A stretch of DNA of 64,000 nucleotides from Streptomyces catenulae. GTDB taxonomy: Bacteria > Actinomycetota > Actinomycetes > Streptomycetales > Streptomycetaceae. The first letter of the stretch is position 1; each line of letters opens with the position of its first letter. Shown one piece after another: positions 46,503-54,696 of the stretch. Made by a program: the position numbers and the translations under genes. The notes under the pieces are model-generated. The model ran no database searches. It was not told where the DNA came from and worked only from the letters and a program-made list of their open reading frames with translations. Where the stretch lies: the NCBI RefSeq assembly GCF_000718015.1, contig NZ_JODY01000004.1, forward strand, positions 62,001 through 126,000, in the 5' to 3' direction.

Positions 46503-47146
46503 GACGCTAATACTGCCTTTCGTCGAGGGGGACGGTCATCCGCACTCGGCGGCCCGGAGGGACCGAGGAAGCGCGGGGCGTCCGCCCGGCGTGCGCAGTG
46601 CTGCCGTACGCCGTAGGGGGTGTTTTTCCGGCACCCCCGGCCCCTCGCTTGCGGCGGTCACGGCGCGGGTCCGTGACGTCAACCGGCGTCGCCGGTCGCC
46701 CGCGGCCGGCGTGACGCGCTCGGCCCTTGTCTTCGGCGTCGAGTTTACAAAGCACCCCAGGCGGCGCCGAGGGCCCAACGGCCCTGATATACGTCGGGGA
46801 CATCCCTGGAATTCCCCCGACCCCCCGTGCGATCTTCATCCACCACTCCCGTACGGCCCGGGCATCGCCCTGAACTTCCGTAACCAGGACGCCGATTTCC
46901 GGTACGGAGTTGCCCGGAGCGCGGACCCGGTTCGTCCGCGCGGGGGCGTACGCGTTCCGGTCCCCGGCACGACGATCCGCCGTCGCCCCGGGGAATCCGC
47001 TGTTCCCGCGCACCGGCCGCCGGGAGCCGTCTCGGCCTCCCCGTGGAACGAAGCGGAATTACCTCGGAAGCAATGGCATTCCGACATGAGCAGCGCACGA
47101 TCCGACATAACGCATATAAGCCGCCTTACTTGCTACGTTGCCAGGC
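46503..47146. other. Long divergent intergenic region between P450 and FtsW-like genes
   Basis: This 644-base stretch is noticeably richer in A+T than the coding regions. Frames in it encode Arg/Pro-rich text without family resemblance, so I call no gene. It should hold the P450 promoter (left) and the FtsW promoter (right, TACGTT at 47134-47139). CCGACAT occurs at 47081-47087 and 47102-47108, exactly 21 bases apart on the same face of the helix, and CGGAAT/ATTCCG (47054-47059, 47078-47083) form an interrupted palindrome. Confidence 0.55.
47134..47139 (+). promoter_or_regulatory. -10 box (TACGTT) for a leaderless ftsW-like transcript
   Basis: TACGTT is followed by GCCAGGC (7 bases) and the ATG at 47147; no ribosome binding site is present. 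Confidence 0.55.
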
Positions 47147-48583
47147 ATGACGGCAACGGCCCCGCCCCCGGCACCGGCGTCGTCCGCCCGGGCGGCGGAC
47201 CGGCCGCCGCCGCGCCCGCCGGTCTCCCGGCGGCGCGGCGTCGAGCTGGTCCTGCTGACCGGCGCGGTGCTGATCAGCGTCTGCGGGTACGCCGTCGTCG
47301 GGCTGACGGTGCGGGGCGCGGTGCCCGGCGGCGCCGCGGGGTACGGCGCGGGGCTCGGCGCCCTCGCACTCCTGGCCCATCTGGCGGTGCGGTACGGCGC
47401 CCCGCACGCCGATCCGCTGCTGCTGCCGGTCGCCGTCCTCCTCAACGGGCTCGGCCTCGTCCTCATCTTCCGGCTGGACCTGGCGACGCCCGGCCACCAC
47501 GCGGCACCGGCGCAGCTGGTCTGGTCGGCGGTCGGGATCGCGCTCTTCACCGCGGCGGTGCTGCTGGTGCGCGACCACCGGCGGCTGGCGCGGTACGGGC
47601 CGGTGTGCGCGGCGCTGGCGCTGGCGCTGATGCTCGCGCCGCTGGCGTTCCCGGCGGTCAACGGCGCCAAGATCTGGATCCGGCTCGCCGGGTTCTCGAT
47701 CCAGCCGGGCGAGTTCGCGAAGGTGCTGATCACGGTGTTCTTCGCGGCGCGGCTCGCGGCCCACCGGGCGGCGCCCCCGGCGGACGGCCCCGGTGCGGCG
47801 CGGCGCGCGGCGCTGCGGATGCTCCGCCCGGTCGCCACGGTCTGGCTGCTGACCGTCGCCATCCTCGTCCTCGAACGCGACCTCGGCACCTCGCTCCTGT
47901 ACTTCTGCATCTTCGTCGTCCTGCTCTACGTGGCGACCGGGCGGCTGGGCTGGCTGGCGGTCGGGCTGCTGCTGGCCGGTGCGGGGGCGACCGCCGTGGC
48001 GGTGCTGGAGCCGCATGTGCACAGCCGGGTGGCGGACTGGCTGCATCCGTTCGCCGGGGTCGCGACGGGCGCGGGCCCGGGGCAACTGGCGCAGTCGCTG
48101 TACGCGTTCGGGGCGGGCGGGCTGCTGGGCACGGGGCTGGGCCGCGGCGACTCGTACCTCATCGGCTTCGCCATGAAGTCCGACTTCCTGCTGGCGACGT
48201 TCGGGGAGGAGCTGGGGCTCGCCGGGCTGACCGCGCTCTTCCTGCTCTACGCGATCCTGGTGGCGCGGGGCTTCCGCGCCGGGCTGGGGCTGCCCGACCC
48301 GTTCGGCGGGCTGCTGGCGGTCGGGCTCGCCTCGCTCCCCGCGGTGCAGGTCTTCGTGATCGCCGGTGGGGTGATGGGGCTGATCCCGCTGACCGGGATG
48401 GCGCTGCCGTTCCTGGCCCAGGGCGGCTCCTCGCTGGTGACGAACTGGCTGGTGGTGGCCCTGCTGATCCGCCTCAGCGACCGGGCCCGCAGGCCGCCGG
48501 GGGACGCGCCGGACGCGCTGCGGGACACCGTGGAGACCGAGGCGGTGGCGGTGGCCGGGCGCGCCCCGGAGGCGGGCCGGTGA
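47147..48583 (+). CDS. FtsW/RodA/SpoVE-family peptidoglycan glycosyltransferase
   Basis: A 478-residue SEDS protein with about ten to twelve transmembrane helices that polymerises lipid II together with a class B PBP. Signatures are 'NGAKIWIRLAGFSIQPGEFAKVLITVFFA', 'LERDLGTSLLYFCIFVVLLYVATGR' and 'PLTGMALPFLAQGGSSLVTNWLVVALLIRL'. The stop overlaps the start of the PBP gene (GTGA), so enzyme and partner are coupled. Streptomyces carry several such pairs; this lies away from the dcw and origin-proximal clusters, so it is probably an extra one. Confidence 0.92.
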   Translation: MTATAPPPAPASSARAADRPPPRPPVSRRRGVELVLLTGAVLISVCGYAVVGLTVRGAVPGGAAGYGAGLGALALLAHLAVRYGAPHADPLLLPVAVLLNGLGLVLIFRLDLATPGHHAAPAQLVWSAVGIALFTAAVLLVRDHRRLARYGPVCAALALALMLAPLAFPAVNGAKIWIRLAGFSIQPGEFAKVLITVFFAARLAAHRAAPPADGPGAARRAALRMLRPVATVWLLTVAILVLERDLGTSLLYFCIFVVLLYVATGRLGWLAVGLLLAGAGATAVAVLEPHVHSRVADWLHPFAGVATGAGPGQLAQSLYAFGAGGLLGTGLGRGDSYLIGFAMKSDFLLATFGEELGLAGLTALFLLYAILVARGFRAGLGLPDPFGGLLAVGLASLPAVQVFVIAGGVMGLIPLTGMALPFLAQGGSSLVTNWLVVALLIRLSDRARRPPGDAPDALRDTVETEAVAVAGRAPEAGR

Positions 48584-50034
48584 TCCGCTGCACCCGGCAC
48601 GCCGCCGTCTTCTGTCTGCTGCTCTTCGTCGCGCTGCTGGGCAACGCGGCGTGGGTGCAGGTCTTCCGCGCCCCGGAGCTGGCCGCCGATCCGGCCAACC
48701 GCCGGGCGCAGATCGCGCGGTACGCGGAGCCGCGCGGCGCGGTGCTCGTCGCGGGGCGGCCGGTGACCGGTTCGCACGACAGCGGCGGGCGGCTGCGGCA
48801 CGAGCGGACGTACACCGACGGCCCGCTGTACGCGCCGGTCACCGGCTTCTCCTCGCAGACGTACGGCACCTCGCTGCTGGAGCGCGCCGAGGACGGGGTG
48901 CTGGCCGGGACCGATCCGCGGCTGACGGCGTTCCCCTGGTGGGACGGGCTGACGCGGGCGCGGCGGCGGGGCGGGACGGTCGCGACGACCATCGATCCGG
49001 CGGTGCAGCGCGCGGCGTTCGCGGGGCTGGGCGACCGTACCGGCGCGGTCGCCGCGCTCGAACCGCGCACCGGCCGCGTCCTGGCGCTGGTCTCCACGCC
49101 CTCGTACGACCCGGCGCAGCTGTCGGGGAACGGGCCCCGGGTGACGGCGGCGTGGCGGCGGCTGACCGGGGCGGCGCGGCAGCCGATGCTCAACCGGGCG
49201 ATCCGGCAGACCTATCCGCCCGGTTCGGCGTTCAAGGTGGTCACCGCCGCGGCGGCGCTGGAGAGCGGGCTGGTCACCGACCCGGACGAGCCCACCGACT
49301 CCCCCGATCCGTACACCCTGCCCGGTACGGACACGGTGCTGGTCAACGAGTCGGACGACTGTGAGAACGCCTCGCTGCGGGAGGCGTTCCGGGTCTCCTG
49401 CAACACCGTCTTCGCGCGGTTGGGCGTCGACGCGGGGCTGGCGACGATGGTCCGCACGGCGCGGGCGTTCGGCTTCGACGGGCGCGGGCCGCGCATCCCC
49501 TCGCCGGTCGCGGCGAGCACCTTCGACACGGCGATGGACCGTGCGCAGCTGGCGCTGTCCTCGATCGGCCAGTACGACACGACGGCGACGCCGCTGCAGA
49601 TGGCGTCGGTCGCGGCGACGGTGGCGGACGACGGGGAGCGGGCGGCGCCCTATCTGGTGGACGAGGTGACCGACGCGTCCGGGACGGCGCTCGCCGCACC
49701 GGAGCGCCCGGCGCCGGTCCGGGCGATGGGCCCGGCGACCGCCCGGCGGCTCCAGGAGCTGATGGTGGATGTCGTCGCGCACGGCAGCGGGCACCGCGCC
49801 GCGATCGGCGGCGCGGTCGTCGGCGGCAAGACCGGCACCGCCCAGCACGGCGTCCACAACGAGGGCACCCCGTACGCCTGGTTCATCTCGTGGGCGCGCC
49901 GGGAGGACGCCGCGCAGCCCGCGGTGGCGGTCGCGGTGGTGGTCGAGGACGCGGCGGCCGACCGGACCGAGATCAGCGGCGGCGGCAGCGCCGCCCCGAT
50001 CGCGGGCGCGGTGATGCGGGCGGCGCTCCGCTGA
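48580..50034 (+). CDS. Class B penicillin-binding protein (transpeptidase)
   Basis: A 484-residue PBP with one N-terminal transmembrane helix (about 8-28), the partner of the SEDS protein before it. The three active-site motifs are S216-A-F-K219, S273-C-N275 and K417-T-G419 ('VVGGKTGTAQH'). It is the short PbpA-like type without PASTA domains; the N-terminal pedestal is also short. The start GTG at 48580 overlaps the upstream stop. The pair probably serves a special stage of wall growth, such as sporulation or side branches; that is inference. Confidence 0.93.
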   Translation: MIRCTRHAAVFCLLLFVALLGNAAWVQVFRAPELAADPANRRAQIARYAEPRGAVLVAGRPVTGSHDSGGRLRHERTYTDGPLYAPVTGFSSQTYGTSLLERAEDGVLAGTDPRLTAFPWWDGLTRARRRGGTVATTIDPAVQRAAFAGLGDRTGAVAALEPRTGRVLALVSTPSYDPAQLSGNGPRVTAAWRRLTGAARQPMLNRAIRQTYPPGSAFKVVTAAAALESGLVTDPDEPTDSPDPYTLPGTDTVLVNESDDCENASLREAFRVSCNTVFARLGVDAGLATMVRTARAFGFDGRGPRIPSPVAASTFDTAMDRAQLALSSIGQYDTTATPLQMASVAATVADDGERAAPYLVDEVTDASGTALAAPERPAPVRAMGPATARRLQELMVDVVAHGSGHRAAIGGAVVGGKTGTAQHGVHNEGTPYAWFISWARREDAAQPAVAVAVVVEDAAADRTEISGGGSAAPIAGAVMRAALR

Positions 50035-50061
50035 GCCCGCCCCGTGCGGCCCGCCCCGTGC

Positions 50062-50081
50062 GGCCCGTTCCCGTACGGGCC
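50062..50081 (+). terminator. Small hairpin after the PBP gene
   Basis: GGCCCGT (50062-50068) pairs with ACGGGCC (50075-50081) around a 6-base loop, 28 bases after the PBP stop. Just before it GCCCGCCCCGTGCG is repeated twice in tandem (50036-50063). Confidence 0.45.
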
Positions 50082-50105
50082 CGGCGTGCGGCCCGCGCGC
50101 CCCGG

Positions 50106-50111
50106 CACAAT
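50106..50111 (+). promoter_or_regulatory. Possible -10 box (CACAAT) for a leaderless HD-hydrolase mRNA
   Basis: CACAAT is followed by GACCGC (6 bases) and the ATG at 50118. The first base departs from the TANNNT pattern, so support is moderate. Confidence 0.4.
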
Positions 50112-50117
50112 GACCGC

Positions 50118-50618
50118 ATGACGGAACCTGACGGCGGTACGGCGGCGCGGGGCGCGGCGGGGTCCGGTGCGGCCGCCCCGCTGACCACGGCGGAGGTCGA
50201 GGCGTGGGCGCGGCGGGTGCACGCCGGGCAGACGGACAAGGCGGGCCGCCCGTACGCGGAGCATTTGGCGGCGGTCGCCCACGGGGTGCGGGCACGGGGC
50301 GGCACCCCGGAGCAGCTCGCCGCCGCCTGGCTCCACGACGCGGTGGAGGACGGGGCGCTCTCCGCCGGGGAGCTGGCGCGGGCGGCGCTGCCGGACGCGA
50401 CGAAGGCGATGGTCCTCGCCGTCACCAAGCGGGCCGGCGAACCGCCCGAGGAGTACGCCGCCCGCGTCCTGGCCACCCCGGGCGCCCTGCTGGTCAAGAC
50501 CGCCGATCTGGCCCACAACGCCGACCCGGCCCGCCTCGCGGCGCTCGACGCCCCGACCCGGGACCGGCTGACGGCGAAGTACGCCCGGATGCGGGGGCTG
50601 TTGGGACTGGCGGAGTAG
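50118..50618 (+). CDS. Small HD-domain phosphohydrolase (RelA/SpoT hydrolase-like)
   Basis: A 166-residue single-domain protein. The metal-binding pattern H49 ('YAEHLAAVA'), H73-D74, E77-D78 ('LHDAVEDGAL') and D130 ('KTADLAHNADP') is the HD signature of the (p)ppGpp hydrolase domain of RelA/SpoT and of small alarmone hydrolases such as MESH1. There is no synthetase domain. A (p)ppGpp-degrading role is therefore plausible but not shown. It sits after the PBP gene with its own likely leaderless promoter. Confidence 0.78.
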   Translation: MTEPDGGTAARGAAGSGAAAPLTTAEVEAWARRVHAGQTDKAGRPYAEHLAAVAHGVRARGGTPEQLAAAWLHDAVEDGALSAGELARAALPDATKAMVLAVTKRAGEPPEEYAARVLATPGALLVKTADLAHNADPARLAALDAPTRDRLTAKYARMRGLLGLAE

Positions 50619-50758
50619 CGGGGCCGGTGGGGGGCGGTCCGGCGGCGGGCGGCGCCCTCCCGCACGCGACCGACGACCACCCGGCCACCCTGCCACCCGG
50701 TGACGGGGCTCCCGGTTCCACACCCCGGACGCCCCCGCCCGGAGCGGCGCCGCGTCGC

Positions 50759-50764
50759 TACCCT
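50759..50764 (+). promoter_or_regulatory. -10 box (TACCCT) for a leaderless ABC ATPase mRNA
   Basis: TACCCT is followed by GCGCCCC (7 bases) and the ATG at 50772; the same hexamer precedes the TetR gene at 54697. Confidence 0.6.
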
Positions 50765-50771
50765 GCGCCCC

Positions 50772-51650
50772 ATGCCCCTCCCCCAGCCTCCGTCCACGCG
50801 TCCTTCGGCAACGCTCCCCGAAGGAGCGCCCCTTCCCGCCCCCGGCGCCGCCCCGCGGGTCGTGGCCGCCCTCACCGGTGTGGGCGTCCGTCGGCACACC
50901 ACCGGGCGGCCGATCCTGGACGGCGTCGACTGGACGGTCCGGGCCGGGGAGCACTGGGCGCTGCTCGGCGCGAACGGGGCAGGAAAGACCACCGTGCTGC
51001 GGCTGGTGGGCGCGCTGATGTTCCCGACGGTCGGCACGGTCGAGGTGCTCGGCCACCGGCTCGGCGCCGTCGACGTACGGGAGTTGCGCGCGGTGATCGG
51101 GCTGGTGTCGAGCGCACAGCAGGTGCCGCAGGACGCGACCGGGCACACCGTCGTCCTCACCGGTGCGAGCGGCACCGTGCAGCCGCTGTGGCGGACGTAC
51201 GACGACGCCACCCGGGAGCGGGCGCACACACTGCTCGCGGAGCTGGACTGCGCGGAGCTGGCGGACCAGCCGTTCCGGGTCTGTTCCGGCGGGCAGCGGG
51301 CGCGGATCCTGATCGCCCGGGCGCTGATGGCCGACCCGTCGCTGCTCCTGCTGGACGAGCCGTTCAACGCCCTGGACCTGCCCTCGCGCGAGGATCTGAT
51401 CGACGCGCTCCACCGGCTCGCCGTGGACCGCCCGGAGCTGGCGACCGTCACCGTCACCCACCATCTGGAGGAGCTGTCGCCCACCGTCGGCCACGCGCTG
51501 CTGCTGCGCGAGGGCCGGGTGCAGGCGCGCGGCCCGGTGGCGGAGGTGCTGACCGGCCCCCGGATGACGGCGTGCTTCGGCCGCCCCGTGGAGGTGTCCC
51601 GGCACGCGGGCCGGTGGGCGGCCCGCTCCGGGCGGCATCCGGTGGGCTGA
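50772..51650 (+). CDS. Orphan ABC transporter ATP-binding protein
   Basis: A 292-residue ATPase. Walker A GANGAGKT (66-73), the ABC signature CSGGQ (171-175), Walker B 'LLLLDEP' (191-197) and the H-loop 'TVTHHLEEL' are all present, so ATP hydrolysis is expected. No permease gene is next to it, and the sequence resembles the ModF/YlmA-type ATPases more than a drug exporter. Its partner, if any, must be elsewhere. The ATG at 50772 follows a TACCCT box without ribosome binding site. Confidence 0.88.
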   Translation: MPLPQPPSTRPSATLPEGAPLPAPGAAPRVVAALTGVGVRRHTTGRPILDGVDWTVRAGEHWALLGANGAGKTTVLRLVGALMFPTVGTVEVLGHRLGAVDVRELRAVIGLVSSAQQVPQDATGHTVVLTGASGTVQPLWRTYDDATRERAHTLLAELDCAELADQPFRVCSGGQRARILIARALMADPSLLLLDEPFNALDLPSREDLIDALHRLAVDRPELATVTVTHHLEELSPTVGHALLLREGRVQARGPVAEVLTGPRMTACFGRPVEVSRHAGRWAARSGRHPVG

Positions 51651-51753
51651 CCGGGCGGCGGGTCCCCCCGATGGCGGCGCCGCCCCGGGGTGGCGCGGTC
51701 GTTGTCAGGACAAGCGGGGCGTGCGTCCCGTCCGCCGACTCCAGGAGCGCACC

Positions 51754-52227
51754 ATGCCGAGGATCACCCCGAATCTCTGGTTCGACACCCAGGCGAAGGA
51801 CGCCGCCGAGTTCTACGTCTCGGTGTTCCCCCACTCCCGCGTCACCCAGGTCTCGTACTACGGCGAGGCCGGTCCGCGACCGGCCGGGACGGTGCTGACC
51901 GTCGACTTCGAGCTGGACGGGCAGCCGTACACGGCGATCAACGGCGGGCCGGAGTTCACCTTCGACGAGGCGATCTCGCTGCTGATCAACTGCGCGGACC
52001 AGTCCGAGGTCGACTACTACTGGGACGCCCTGGGCAAGGGTGGCCGCACCGGTCCGTGCGGCTGGCTCAAGGACCGCTACGGGCTGTCCTGGCAGGTGGT
52101 CCCCGACGCGCTCGGGGAGCTGATGGCCGATCCGGATCCGGCCCGCGCCCAGCGGGCGCTCCAGGCGATGCTGGGGATGGAGAAGCTCGACGTCGAGGCG
52201 TTGCGGGCGGCGGCGGACGGGGGCTGA
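51754..52227 (+). CDS. VOC-superfamily PhnB-like protein
   Basis: A 157-residue protein of the PhnB/3-demethylubiquinone methyltransferase-like branch of the vicinal-oxygen-chelate (glyoxalase) superfamily. It opens 'ITPNLWFDTQAKDAAEFYVSVFP', continues 'LTVDFELDGQPYTAINGGPEFTF' and 'WLKDRYGLSWQVVP', the usual family text. Despite the family name these are rarely methyltransferases; the function is unknown. The ATG at 51754 follows CAGGAGCGCACC. It converges with the diiron protein gene. Confidence 0.88.
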   Translation: MPRITPNLWFDTQAKDAAEFYVSVFPHSRVTQVSYYGEAGPRPAGTVLTVDFELDGQPYTAINGGPEFTFDEAISLLINCADQSEVDYYWDALGKGGRTGPCGWLKDRYGLSWQVVPDALGELMADPDPARAQRALQAMLGMEKLDVEALRAAADGG

Positions 52228-52301
52228 GCCCGGCGGCGGACCGGTGCGGCGGGGCGCCCCGCGGTGACGGGCGCCCGCCCGACCGGCCCGGACCGCCCGC
52301 C

Positions 52302-53453
52302 TCAGCCCCGCCCGGCCCCGCCCTCGGTCTCCTCCCCGGTCTCCTCGCCGTCCGCCGCGCCCGCGGCCACCGTCGCGGCGACCTCGGCGGTGCGGGCCGC
52401 CTCCTCGGCAGCGAAGCGCCGCGCGTCCAACTGCTCGGCGATCTCCTCGTCCTGGGCCATCAGCGCGTCCAGCTGCGCATCGCCCAGATCGAGGACGCCC
52501 AGGTCGGCGTAGGCGCGTTGCAGCCGCGGGCCCCACAGGCCGATGTCCTTGACGCACGGCACGATGCGGCTGAAGAGCAGTTTGCGGAAGAGGTGCAGGA
52601 ACTCCGACTGCTCGGTGAGTTCCAGGGCCTCGGCGCGCGGTATGCCGAAGTTCTCCAGCACCTCCAGACCGCGCAGCCGGTCCCGCATCAGGTAGCAGCC
52701 CTCGATGACGAACTCCTCGCGTTCGCGCAGTTCGGCGTCGGAGAGCTGCCGGTAGTGGTCACGCAGCGCCATCCGGCCGAAGGCGACGTGCCGGGCCTCG
52801 TCCTGCATGACGTAGGCGAGGATCTGGTGCGGCAGCGGCTTGGTGGTGGTGTCGCGGAGCATGCCGAACGCGGCCAGCGCCAGGCCCTCGATGAGCACCT
52901 GCATCCCGAGGTAGGGCATGTCCCAGCGGGCGTCGCGCAGGGTGTCGTCGAGGAGGGCGCGCAGGCTGTCGTTGACGGGGTAGAGCAGCTGGACCTTCTC
53001 GTGGAGGAAGCGGCTGTAGATCTCCGCGTGCCGCGCCTCGTCCATGGCCTGGGTGGCCGAGTAGAACTTCGCGTCGAGGTCGGGCACCGACTCGGTGATC
53101 CGCGCGGCGCACACCATCGCGCCCTGCTCCCCGTGGAGGAACTGGCTGAACTGCCAGGACGCGAAGTGCTGCCGCAGCGAGCCGCGCTCCCGCTCGGACA
53201 TCCGGTCCCAGTACGCCGTGCCGTACAGGGCGGTCACCTCGTCGGGGGTGCCGAGCGGGTCGAACGGGTCGACCTCCTGGTCCCAGTCGATGCGGGTGGT
53301 GGCGTCCCACTGCTTGTCCTTGCCCTTCTGGTAGAGGGCGAGGAGCCGGGCGCGGCCCTCGTCGTACTCCCAGCTGAAGCGGGCGGCGCCGGCGGCGGGG
53401 ACCTCCCACAGGAGGTCGTCCGGCTCTCGGGTGTAGGTCTCGCGGCTCGACAC
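52302..53453 (-). CDS. Ferritin-like diiron protein (R2-type fold)
   Basis: A 383-residue helical protein with two ExxH metal motifs, 'MDEARHAEIYSRF' and 'QDEARHVAFGRMAL', plus acidic partners such as the Glu of 'HGEQGAMV'. This is the pattern of ribonucleotide-reductase-R2-like and other four-helix diiron oxygenases/oxidases. The last 60 residues are Ala/Glu-rich and disordered. The substrate is unknown. The GTG at 53453 follows GAGGAGACGCCC. It is divergent from a second, AurF-type diiron gene. Confidence 0.82.
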   Translation of the reverse strand: MSSRETYTREPDDLLWEVPAAGAARFSWEYDEGRARLLALYQKGKDKQWDATTRIDWDQEVDPFDPLGTPDEVTALYGTAYWDRMSERERGSLRQHFASWQFSQFLHGEQGAMVCAARITESVPDLDAKFYSATQAMDEARHAEIYSRFLHEKVQLLYPVNDSLRALLDDTLRDARWDMPYLGMQVLIEGLALAAFGMLRDTTTKPLPHQILAYVMQDEARHVAFGRMALRDHYRQLSDAELREREEFVIEGCYLMRDRLRGLEVLENFGIPRAEALELTEQSEFLHLFRKLLFSRIVPCVKDIGLWGPRLQRAYADLGVLDLGDAQLDALMAQDEEIAEQLDARRFAAEEAARTAEVAATVAAGAADGEETGEETEGGAGRG

Positions 53454-53677
53454 GGGCGTCTCCTCGGCTCACCGGGCTGCTGGGGCCTGTCGTCACGCTC
53501 CGCCCGTCGGCCGGGCGGGCGCGTCGTGCGGCGCGGCCCGGCGACGGGGTCATCTGAGGCTCACACGCTCCTTACCGGCGGGTCAAGAAGTCGCGTGCGA
53601 GGGATTGACGGGCTTGCTGACAGGCAGTCTCATAAGAGGTGACCGTTGGTAACCCCATGAGCGAGGTGGCCCCAGCC

Positions 53678-54625
53678 ATGACGAGCGCGACGACCGCGAT
53701 GACCGTGCCGGACACCGAAGTGCTGCGGGACGCCCTCGGGCTGCTCAAGGACCGCGAGCAGGTGGCCGAGCGGCTGCTCGACTCCTCCGCCAAGCACTCC
53801 TTCGACCCCGACGCCGAACTCGACTGGGACGCCCCGCTCGAAGCGGGCAAGTGGTACTGGCCGCCGGAGCTGGTCTCCCTCTACGACACCCCGCTGTGGC
53901 GCCGGATGTCGGTGGAACAGCAGCAGGACCTCTCCCGCCACGAGGCCGCCTCACTCGCCTCGTTGGGCATCTGGTTCGAGATCATCCTGATGCAGCTGCT
54001 GGTCCGGCACATCTACGACAAGCCCGTGACCAGCGCACACGTCCGCTACGCGCTCACCGAGATCGCGGACGAGTGCCGCCACTCCAAGATGTTCGCCCGG
54101 CTGATCACCCGCACCGGCGCCCCCACGTACCCGGTCTCCCGCCTCAACCACAACCTCGCCCGGATCCTCAAGACCGTCTCCACCACGCCCGGTTCGTTCG
54201 CCTGCACCCTGCTCGGCGAGGAGATCCTCGACTGGATGCAGCGGCTGACCTTCCCGGACGAGCGGGTGCAGACCCTGGTGCGCGGGGTGACCCGGATCCA
54301 TGTCGTCGAGGAGGCGCGCCATGTGCGCTACGCCCGCGAGGAGTTGCGGCGGCAGATGGTGACCGCGCCGCGCTGGGAGCGGGAGCTGACCCGGGTCAGC
54401 TCGGGCGAGGCGGCGCGGGTCTTCTCCCTCGCGTTCGTCAACCCGGAGGTCTACAGCAACGTCGGGCTCGACCGGCGGGAGGCCGTCGCGCAGGTCAGGG
54501 CGAGCGGGCACCGCCGTGAGGTGATGCAGTCCGGCGCCAAGCGGCTGACCGACTTCCTCGACGAGATCGGCGTACTGCGCGGCGCGGGCCGCAAGTTGTG
54601 GCGCAGCTCCGGCCTGCTGGCCTGA
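53678..54625 (+). CDS. AurF-family diiron oxygenase
   Basis: A 315-residue protein of the AurF (p-aminobenzoate N-oxygenase) family. The diagnostic metal motifs are 'TEIADECRHSKMFARL' and 'VVEEARHVRYAREEL', each with ExxRH, and 'HEAASLASLGIWFEIILMQLLVRHIYD' supplies the first glutamates. The protein could oxygenate an amine or a fatty substrate; the real one is unknown. I chose the ATG at 53678, with GAGGTGG eight bases before it; an ATG at 53657 is in frame. A TetR gene follows 71 bases downstream. Confidence 0.85.
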   Translation: MTSATTAMTVPDTEVLRDALGLLKDREQVAERLLDSSAKHSFDPDAELDWDAPLEAGKWYWPPELVSLYDTPLWRRMSVEQQQDLSRHEAASLASLGIWFEIILMQLLVRHIYDKPVTSAHVRYALTEIADECRHSKMFARLITRTGAPTYPVSRLNHNLARILKTVSTTPGSFACTLLGEEILDWMQRLTFPDERVQTLVRGVTRIHVVEEARHVRYAREELRRQMVTAPRWERELTRVSSGEAARVFSLAFVNPEVYSNVGLDRREAVAQVRASGHRREVMQSGAKRLTDFLDEIGVLRGAGRKLWRSSGLLA

Positions 54626-54684
54626 TCCGCGCGGCGCGGCGGGCGGCGGCCCGGGCGTCTGTGCAGCCGCGAAGCCGCGGCCGT

Positions 54685-54690
54685 TACCCT
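54685..54690 (+). promoter_or_regulatory. -10 box (TACCCT) for a leaderless TetR mRNA
   Basis: TACCCT is followed by GCAGGT (6 bases) and the ATG at 54697. Confidence 0.6.
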
Positions 54691-54696
54691 GCAGGT

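Noticed and set aside
48247..50295. Long minus-strand frame opposite the SEDS-PBP pair
   Set aside because: Arginine-rich text with no family resemblance, antisense to intact SxxK/SxN/KTG motifs.
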